Of a stretch of DNA of 64,000 nucleotides, positions 57,221 to 64,000 are shown piece by piece; position 1 is the first letter of the stretch, and the number at the start of each line of letters is the position of its first letter. The notes below the pieces were generated by a model. That model ran no database searches. It was not told where the DNA came from and saw nothing but the letters and a program-made list of their open reading frames with translations. The stretch lies in the NCBI RefSeq assembly GCF_000835495.1, contig NW_015622542.1:3742485-3806484 (forward strand), given 5' to 3'. Origin of the DNA: Cladophialophora immunda. Taxonomy: Eukaryota; Ascomycota; Eurotiomycetes; Chaetothyriales; Herpotrichiellaceae. A program made the translations under genes and the position numbers.

Positions 57221-57712
57221 TGAAGTAATAACGCTAATATTATAGTCCAGTCTTTAGAGTATATAGATACTTCCAGCTTAGTTGGCTCGGAAAAATAAAA
57301 TCTACGATCTGCCTCACAACATCCTCCTGGTTCGAAGACGCCTAGTAGCAATGTTCAACATTATCTAAGAGCAGCCAAGGTCTCATATAGAGCCTGCTGT
57401 AATCGTGACGGTCGACAAAGTTACCGGTGCTAAGCAAAGAGGCAAGCCAGGATGCGGGCAGGAGTAATCCACCCTGATCCAGACCGTCACGTTTTCGGCG
57501 GCTTATCGTCGCCGCGGCGCAGTCAGACGACACTGCCCTCCTCAAAGTCGCGTGACGGGAACCCGGGGAGCATTAGTGCGGTCTCACCACCCTCCCTCTC
57601 TGCAGGGTCTCGACTTGGAGCGGTCTAAATCCCAAGATCTGCATTCCCCGCAAGGGCGAAGCCGGAGATCCGAGAACAGAAACCCCATGTCCTTCCCACG
57701 CAACTCTTCCAA
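57221..57712. other. Intergenic region between convergent genes
   Basis: It contains the 3' flanks of the phospholipase-like and Pex11-like genes, with an A/T-rich stretch at 57225-57300. No gene seen. Confidence 0.5.
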
Positions 57713-58802
57713 TCAAGCATTGACCCGATGCCAGACTTCCGAGCCGCCGAGCAGGGCACTAACCGTGCCTGCAGCGCCAACCGTGACAGGATCGAGTGGG
57801 AACCAGCCTACCGCTGTCCCTGGGATCAGCAAATCACAGCTGTCGATGACCAGTTGCCGAACAGTAGCGCGGCGTTTCGCGGATTGGGCATGCCTTGCTT
57901 TCGACTGTTCTCGCTCCTTGGGCTGGACCGCGCCCTTTTCATTGGCCTTTTCGACAGTGGTCAAAGCGGTCTTCTTCTGGTCGGCTGATTGGTCGTTTCT
58001 TGCCAGTGCGGAGTCGGGGGAGACAAATAAGAGTTCATATAGACTCAGGGCAACCGAGACTGACAAGGAGTAGAACCAGAATTTCAATGCCTCATTCTGG
58101 GTTGTAACGGCCCATGGTCTCCAAGTCCCGAGGACTGCGTCGACCTATTTGATCGAGGTGGAGTCCCTCGGTCAGCTCTACGCCCGAGGAGACTTTGTGA
58201 TAGTTTTGTTGGGGTACGCACAATTGTAAACATCTCCAGAAACAGGTACATGCCGAGCAGGGACCACTTTGAGACAATCAAGAGAAAATGAATGTTGCTT
58301 TGAGCTGCCGGTGGCTGGGATTGTTTCGATGGTTTATCTTTCGCCGTCCCACTTGCAGGAAAGGACTGGTACTGGCTATACGCCATATTCCAGCAGTCGA
58401 TCCATTTGAAGAGGCGGAGATATCGGCGTGCTGAAACCCCAGTTTGTCAGCTACAAATCTCCAGGACAACAACATCACAATCCTATCGGTCGGAGAGGGT
58501 ATGGATAATGTCGGCAACCGCGTTAGCTGCTTACCGAGCGCAAAGTGGTTCTTGACCGTTAGCCACTGGGCAGCCTCGTCCGGTGACAGGTAACCGATCG
58601 TTGCGGCGATCTGCGAGGTCGACTGTAGAAACTTAAGGCTCTTTTCAACGCCAACTTTTGCGTCCCAAATCAATCCAAGTCAGCACCAATGTCCTGCTGC
58701 GCTGCTAGCACTATCGCAATGGAGCGAAGTCGGCTTGCTCAGATCCGGGGAAATGGATTGCTTACGGGCGTCGTTTGAGAATCTCGTTATGGACTGCAGC
58801 AT
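57713..58802 (-). CDS. Pex11-like peroxisomal membrane protein
   Basis: Four exons (58766-58802, 58535-58654, 58222-58430, 57713-58144) give 265 residues. Introns are 111, 104 and 77 bases with GT/AG ends and splice in phase. I start at the ATG at 58802, which yields MLQSITRFSNDALGVEKSLKF, the expected short Pex11 N-terminus before the amphipathic helix. ARRYLRLFKWIDCW is the conserved middle block. A membrane segment (LLIVSKWSLLGMYLFLEMF) follows, and a second part ends in RQLVIDSCDLLIPGTAVGWF and GAAGTVSALLG. The family shapes and elongates peroxisomal membranes before division. Paralogue identity (Pex11, Pex11B, Pex11C type) is not assigned. An extra upstream exon cannot be excluded, as the frame stays open before 58802 to about 58886. 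It is divergent from EMC5. Confidence 0.82.
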
Positions 58803-59304
58803 CTTGAACGGGTTACCAGGCAAAGAGATGTTCACAAACTGAGGAAGTGACCCGAAGAGAGCAGAATATCTCAGCCTTCACCTCAAGTCGAAGAGAAACT
58901 TGCCATGTTTTCGCTCCGTTAAAGGGGAGATGTGGCTGATTCGGTGAAGTCCGCTATCGGAATGGCTTGCTCTGCCTCGAGTACGCCATCACCACAGACA
59001 TTGAGATTGGGAAATCTGTGAAGCAGTTGTAAATGGCATCGGATACAGCGGTCGTATCCCGGCGAAGAATGACATGTCCCTTCTAGACGGAAACCTGAAC
59101 GGTGACGTTGGAGGGAAAGGACGAAGAGCCGGAAGGCTGGCTGTGGCTGGGAAGTTAAAAGCGGCAAAGTATGATGCCTGCTTCGGAACTAGCGTGATGT
59201 TTGTAGCTCCGCAGTTTATCCGAGGATTCCAACATCAACTTCCTCGCATCTTGCGAAGGGCCAATGCACTTTTGGCAAACCTGCATCGTCCAGACCAATT
59301 CATT
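58803..59304. promoter_or_regulatory. Divergent promoter region, Pex11-like gene and EMC5
   Basis: About 500 bases separate the two start codons, one on each strand. No independent gene is supported. Confidence 0.5.
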
Positions 59305-59725
59305 ATGGCGGTAATCTCGCGCCTCCTAGTCCTCGTAGGACTGTTATCCCTGTTCCATGCGTATGTATACCCCAGACCTCGCTTTATCGGGGGTTTCTGA
59401 GTACTGACGGCAATGGTGCAGAGCCTACTCCGCTCACGAATTCTCGACTCTCTCCACAAAACTGCATAAGAACGCCGCTCTCCCTCTGGATATCAAGCTC
59501 GAGACCCTGGTCTCAGTATTTCTTGCATGCTTTGGTCTTGTACTGGGCTCCGAGCCGTTGAAACCCGTCAGCTGGAGCGCATGGGCCGGGCAGATTGAGC
59601 GCGAGGGTGGAGGAGCGAATCCTTTCCGAGGCTTGGAAGAGAGATTGGGATTCATGGATATCAGGGCTCAGAGGAGAGCGTTTACGGCGTGGGCGAAACA
59701 ACAGGGCGCCGGGGTCAAAAGCTGA
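59305..59725 (+). CDS. EMC5: ER membrane protein complex subunit 5 (EMC5/MMGT-like)
   Basis: Two exons (59305-59360 and 59422-59725) split by a 61-base intron (donor gtatgt, acceptor gcag) give 119 residues. The first exon encodes a short hydrophobic segment (SRLLVLVGLLSLFHA). The second begins with AYSAHEFSTL, the family hallmark between the two membrane helices, followed by the second helix (LVSVFLACFGLVLGSEPLKP) and a cytosolic tail with FRGLEERLGFMDIRAQRR. EMC5 is part of the insertase that places tail-anchored and multi-pass proteins in the ER membrane. The family was once described as a magnesium transporter. Length matches fungal EMC5. The tail-anchored and multipass cargo idea is family knowledge. 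It is one of three genes in this window that only appear after splicing. Confidence 0.9.
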
Positions 59726-60656
59726 GATGATCATGATTAAAATTCACCGTCAATGACAACATCCTGCTTTGGCTAGAGGAAACCTAGGCGTACCACTGAT
59801 GGGTTACTCGATGAAGCGGGGGCTTGGACCTACTACTTCACGATTCTGAACCTTCCCGCTGTCAAGGGTACGGCGTTGACGGCCGCTTCAACCAAGGCTG
59901 TTGGCTGCAGCAACATGAGCTCTGCACCGGTTCGACTAAAACATTGAATGCAGTCCAAATGCAGTTGCCGGATGCTTGGAATGTGTGGCGAACCCTTCCG
60001 ATGCGGTTTAGGGACAGCGTCCACTGGTCTAAAAGTCGCTCTCAACGAAATGTACCCTCAGCCAGTTTAGGTGGCCAGCGGCCGGATATAACGCCAAGGG
60101 GGAAAAGGTTGTCAGCCACTGGATTTGATCTACGATGTACTTGAAGAGAACGCTGGAGTGGTGATTAACTTGGTCAAGTATTAGACATCTGTACGGACGC
60201 AATCAAGCAAGGGGATACGAAACCTAGAGCCGGCGGAGAACACAATCGCCAACCACATTTGGGAAGGGGAAACGTAGAGCAGACTCTAGTCCTGATTACT
60301 TTTGATTCGTTCAATTTGAGAGCCTCTAGTGGCCGCAATTTGTTCTATTTAGCGATTCGCCGGAGAACACTGCTCATACGGCTGTGTTGCGTGTCCGAGC
60401 ACTTTCCTATCGTGATACATTGATACACTCCGTTTCCAAGTCGCCGGAAGTCCTGTTTTCCGTCATATCCTCATTAATGCCATACCATTCCGGTACCAAA
60501 ACCGACGCCAGGGTTAACCTTTCAATCTTCACCTTTTGCACTCATTATGCGTCAAACCATTCGTGGGAGAAACGCTTCGTCGTAAATAGGAGAGTAGTTC
60601 CTTTTTTGGTCGAAAGAAACAATGGGGAACTTAGGAGGTCCAAATGATTAGGTAGC
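59726..60656. other. Intergenic region between convergent genes
   Basis: About 930 bases downstream of EMC5 (plus) and of the GPI protein gene (minus). Frames are short; a 106-codon plus frame at 59824-60144 has no motif. No gene is supported. Confidence 0.45.
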
Positions 60657-61226
60657 TCATAGCAGGGAGAACCCAAAAGCAGCCACAAGCAAGCCGATAC
60701 CAGCACCTGCGACTTTGTTCGAAACTGCGGCGCCGGTGACTTGGGCGAATGTGGCCACGGCAGTCCCCGACGAGGTGGTGAAAATGCCATTGGATGAGGA
60801 GCTCTCGACAACCGTGCTGGTCGCAAGGGTCGTGGGGCCGGACGAGATGCTTCCGGTCGAGGTGGTGCTGGAGCTATTGCCGTACCAATACCCCGAGTAG
60901 CTGGGCAGGGTGGGCGAGACGGGCTGGCTGGTGACGACGGCGGGCTGTGTGGGCTGAGAGGTCACAACTGATGGCATGCCAGTGATGACCCCCAGGGAAT
61001 TGGTCATCGAAGTGTAGATGGTGAAGGGGTTGTCGTAGGATGATGTGGACCATGAGGAAACCTCGGCGGTGGTGCTGGGTGACCAACTTGTCGAGGCGAC
61101 TGGACCTTGGGGCTGGCCATCTGATATCTCCGACACGGCCGCCATCGTGGTGTCTGCGCGTGCTACTTTGAGGAGGATAGCGACGGCGAGGGAGAGTGCG
61201 GAAACGGTGGTCTGCGAGGCGAACAT
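60657..61226 (-). CDS. GPI-anchored Ser/Thr-rich surface protein
   Basis: One exon of 189 residues from the ATG at 61226. The frame continues upstream only with a GTG. The signal peptide is TVSALSLAVAILLKVARA. The middle is Ser/Thr-rich with PSVVTSQPTQPAVVTSQPVSP (a near-duplicate pair). It ends with VSNKVAGAGIGLLVAAFGFSLL, a polar-small omega region followed by a hydrophobic tail, the pattern of a GPI-attachment signal. It should be a heavily O-glycosylated wall or plasma-membrane protein. There is no enzyme domain. The gene is on the same strand as the ubiquitin-conjugating enzyme gene 1.1 kb upstream. Confidence 0.8.
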   Translation of the reverse strand: MFASQTTVSALSLAVAILLKVARADTTMAAVSEISDGQPQGPVASTSWSPSTTAEVSSWSTSSYDNPFTIYTSMTNSLGVITGMPSVVTSQPTQPAVVTSQPVSPTLPSYSGYWYGNSSSTTSTGSISSGPTTLATSTVVESSSSNGIFTTSSGTAVATFAQVTGAAVSNKVAGAGIGLLVAAFGFSLL

Positions 61227-62293
61227 TCTCACTGATGTCGTGGATGTAAATTCGGGCTTGTCTAACGCTCTCAGCTGGGAAGTAGTGCGGTTGGAGATAC
61301 GCCCGAGTTCTTTTCTCAGGGAACTGGGTATATGGGATTCAGTGAGATGAAATTTCTTCTTGACGGAGTGGACGATATGTTGTTGGCTCCTGGATAGTCG
61401 GAGACTCAGACGGGCTCGAAGTTGATTGAATGTGTAGTAGTGAAGGAGGTTAGAGCAGACGGTTGCGGTAGAATGTTCTCAAGTACCATATATACGTTCC
61501 CCCTTCGCCGCAACCGCCATATACACCAGCCAACCCCCTTATGGCCTTCCCGTTTGTTCTGTAGCAGGAGGCTAGAATTGGGAAAAAAATGTTGGCGGGG
61601 CACCAGACTATTCTTTGTTTGCCGAATAAAAGATGCCAATGACGTGCAGGAAGACGCGACTCTAGTGGGTCCCTTCTAGCCTAGAAGGGTAAGATGGGTG
61701 GCTGGGTGCGGTTTAATTGGAGGTTGGAGGCGTTAGTGCCGTTAGTGCCGTTGAGTAGGCGACGGCTGGGGTCTGTGTGCCGAGTTTCAGGTATCCGTCC
61801 CTGGCCACGCTATCCCTGGGGCCGCATGGGAGGCACCGAAATACTGTTCAGGGGTTGGAAGTCTGAAGAAAGGGTTACGGAACTACCGAGTAGAATACTT
61901 CTCATGGGAGCACGGCCGCCAGTGGAAAAAATCGAAGGTCGTTGGCTCTCAGATGTTCCTCTCTTAATTGTCTGACAACACCTCGCCATCATTTTGGCAC
62001 TGACCGGTGGCTATGTAGGTGCTCTTCGGCGGTCTGTGGCGGGCAGGTTAAAACGCTGTTATTCCACCGAACATACCGAATACAGTGCCAGTGCGAACTA
62101 TGGACATGTTCTGTCCCTGACTGGAAATTCCCGCGCCACGTAAGTCGGTGGCAACGTGGTTCCCAGCCCCAAAAGTGACATACCAACGACACGACACGCC
62201 CCTCCCTTTACCTGTATTCAAGAAATCCGCTTGAACGCTCGGACCAACACAAAGAAGATCTAGAACACCCCGGACATCGTTTCTGTCCCCGCC
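61227..62293. other. Intergenic region, promoter of the GPI protein gene
   Basis: About 1.1 kb without a supported gene. It should contain the promoter of the GPI protein gene (near 61.2-61.7 kb) and the 3' flank of the E2 gene. Confidence 0.5.
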
Positions 62294-63277
62294 TCAAAGT
62301 CTCCGGATACCTATTCGCGGCAGCTTCTTCTTTCCTGCATTTGTGTTGGAGACCTTTCGTGTTGCGGTCAATTTCGACGCCAGCAACTCGCATCGCGAAT
62401 TCAGCCTATTTTGTGTGATTTCGCCTTGCTCTTCAACTTCGTTTTTGTGCGCCGGGCGGTTATCTGAGAAATTTGAAGGTCCTGCCTTGGTCTGGTCAGG
62501 CGCAGACGTTCCCACCGTTTTGGGGGACTTCCGTTTTGGCTCTTCGGTCTCCTCAGACCAATTTTGCGTATCATTTTCATCAAGCAGTGTTATTTCCGAG
62601 AGCGCCCGTTTCTCTTTCGTGCCTGTTATTGTACCCTTGGCCGCTGCGATCGACTGGCTAGGTTCATTCTCTTTCGTGTCGTCTTCCACAGGGTTTTCTC
62701 GGGAAGATGATCGTTTCTCTGTTGATCCATGCTCAGGCTCTTCCCCTCTACGCTTCGCTTCCTGAACAGCATTTGACATTTGCTTCGGAATGGGCGCATG
62801 GATTCTCGTCATCAACTGCGCCTGTGCAGAAAAAGTGTCGTAGTTTTCTTGGATCAGAGCGCCTGCAGCAGCATTCAATGCAGAGTCAGGGTTGGGCTGA
62901 ATCAACAAAAATGATATGGTGATGAGAATGTCTTTCAGCGTTAGCTTGGGATCCCAGTCTCTTTTTAACGTCTCTAGACACACTGCTCCTGTCGTGGGAT
63001 CAACGTTTGGGTGGTATATCCGCGTCTGGAAGGTCGCTTTTGGGGGGCTTTTAGGGTAGTCATGGGGCATTTTCAGATGCAGACGCCATAATCCTTCGGC
63101 GTAGGGTGTGCCTTCGGCGCCGGTAATGCAGATGACAAGTTGGGTGAGATCGTCCTGAAGCGATGAATCAGGGTCGGCGTCTGGGAACAGGTAGTTTGGA
63201 GGCAATCCAGACCGCAGTGCTGCATGGTCTTTAGCAAGACGACGGAGAGAAGCCTTCGATCTTGTTAGACGTGCGAC
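62294..63277 (-). CDS. Ubiquitin-conjugating enzyme E2, UBE2S-like; 5' end unresolved
   Basis: The frame is open from 63277 to the stop at 62294 but has no ATG in its 5' part. It encodes an E2 core from SLRRLAKDHAALRSGLPPNY onward as read in blocks. The HPNVDPTTGAVCLETLKRDW region holds the active-site Cys (codon 62978-62980), then LTLKDILITISFLLIQPNPDSALN. KRDW and IHPNPDSALN-type blocks are those of UBE2S (E2-EPF), which extends K11-linked chains for the anaphase-promoting complex. The C-terminal 155 residues are charged and disordered and end in KKKLPRIGIRRL, like the LRRL tail of animal UBE2S. The start may lie in a short upstream exon: an ATG at 63372 with a donor at 63356 and an acceptor at about 63277 would give MNNMV before VARLTRSKASLRRL. 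The ATG at 63281 lies in another frame. Confidence 0.8.
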   Translation of the reverse strand, partial: VARLTRSKASLRRLAKDHAALRSGLPPNYLFPDADPDSSLQDDLTQLVICITGAEGTPYAEGLWRLHLKMPHDYPKSPPKATFQTRIYHPNVDPTTGAVCLETLKRDWDPKLTLKDILITISFLLIQPNPDSALNAAAGALIQENYDTFSAQAQLMTRIHAPIPKQMSNAVQEAKRRGEEPEHGSTEKRSSSRENPVEDDTKENEPSQSIAAAKGTITGTKEKRALSEITLLDENDTQNWSEETEEPKRKSPKTVGTSAPDQTKAGPSNFSDNRPAHKNEVEEQGEITQNRLNSRCELLASKLTATRKVSNTNAGKKKLPRIGIRRL

Positions 63278-64000
63278 TCATGAACTGCTCGGAGGAAGTG
63301 GTGCTAGGATAGCACTTTGCAAGTGGTCTCAAAAGAGGCGACGGGTATGATTGTACCTACCATATTATTCATGTACTTGAGAGGCGTCTATCAATACACC
63401 GAAGTCTCTCTTTCTGAATATTGCTATGTTTACATTTGTTGTCCGCAGTCACTGTTCTCGAAAACGCGGGTCGCGTTTCACTGTTCTTCTCCGCAACAAT
63501 ATTTATCCGGTGGATTATTGACGTCATAGAAGATTGTAGCACCAAGTACCTGTGAGAACCAGCATTCTGGTATACATACCTAGGTAAGTTGCGAAGCATG
63601 CACAGCACGAAGAATTCGTGAAACCCGTGGTCTTTGTGTATATGAATGGGAAGTAGCACAACCTGGACTTTTGCGACGTGCACACTGGTTTTCGCAACGG
63701 CGCAGACTATGAGGCTAGCAACGGACAGTTTGACAGTATCAACGCTTTGCTACGCGTTTGGCGGAGGTATACATCTCCTAATTCTTATCCTCCTACCAGA
63801 CGAAAAGGAAAGACTTGATTTACTCAGGCCTTTCTGGCAAACTCACTTATGTGGGTAGAGACAGCAGGAACGCCGCCTCTATATGAAGCCGGGCGGCTAA
63901 GTTAATGACGTGAGGCATCACCTCACACCGGCGTGCAGTATCCCTTTATGCTTCCTCATCTTCATCAAGCTGCCCGTCACTAACCTCTCCTCTGAGTTTG
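63278..64000. other. Upstream region of the E2 gene and window end
   Basis: Probably holds the first exon and promoter of the UBE2S-like gene. A tacctaggta palindrome lies at 63577-63586, the same 12-base context (ca + palindrome) as at 16834-16845. No other gene is supported before the window ends. Confidence 0.45.

Overview
This is nuclear DNA of a filamentous ascomycete (Pezizomycotina). The signs are short introns of 47-113 bases with GTNNGT donors and CTRAC/CTAAY branch-like sites, genes on both strands with no operons, two Zn(II)2Cys6 regulators, a fungal bZIP, a DUF3405 protein, a laccase-like multicopper oxidase, a GH17 glucanase and a GPI-type surface protein. No species is claimed. 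I see no tRNA, rRNA, CRISPR array, intact transposon or viral gene. Exon-intron models were built by hand from reading frames, splice motifs and family conservation, with no alignment or RNA data.

Left part (1-23.7 kb): a C2H2 regulator with a long leader, an MFS sugar permease (5 exons), a UPC2-like C6 regulator, an aldo/keto reductase of the pyridoxal-reductase type, the CCR4-NOT subunit Rcd1/Caf40, a Cys-rich membrane protein and a bZIP factor. Two long gene-poor stretches lie here and just beyond (18.35-23.03 kb and 23.73-31.04 kb). The second holds one possible decayed coding remnant near 27.3-28.0 kb.

Middle part (31.0-42.9 kb): a compact group that reads like a carboxylate/CoA module. 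It has a C6 activator with a uORF fused to its start codon, a mitochondrial dicarboxylate-type carrier hidden in ten small exons, a mitochondrial 3-oxoacid (succinyl-CoA) CoA-transferase head-to-head with the carrier, an AhpD-like protein, a Dal5/Tna1-like anion permease and a small cupin. The likely logic is uptake, mitochondrial exchange and CoA activation of a keto or dicarboxylic acid under a local activator. That is inference.

Right part (43.7-64 kb): surface, secretion and organelle genes. In order these are a DUF3405 type II membrane protein, a GH17 glucanase, a membrane-anchored multicopper oxidase, an acid phosphatase and a phospholipase C-like enzyme on either side of a Ccc1-type vacuolar iron/manganese transporter, a Pex11-like protein head-to-head with EMC5, a GPI-anchored Ser/Thr-rich protein, and a UBE2S-like ubiquitin-conjugating enzyme whose C-terminus keeps an RRL tail. 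Three genes (the mitochondrial carrier, the Pex11-like gene and EMC5) appear only after splicing short exons.
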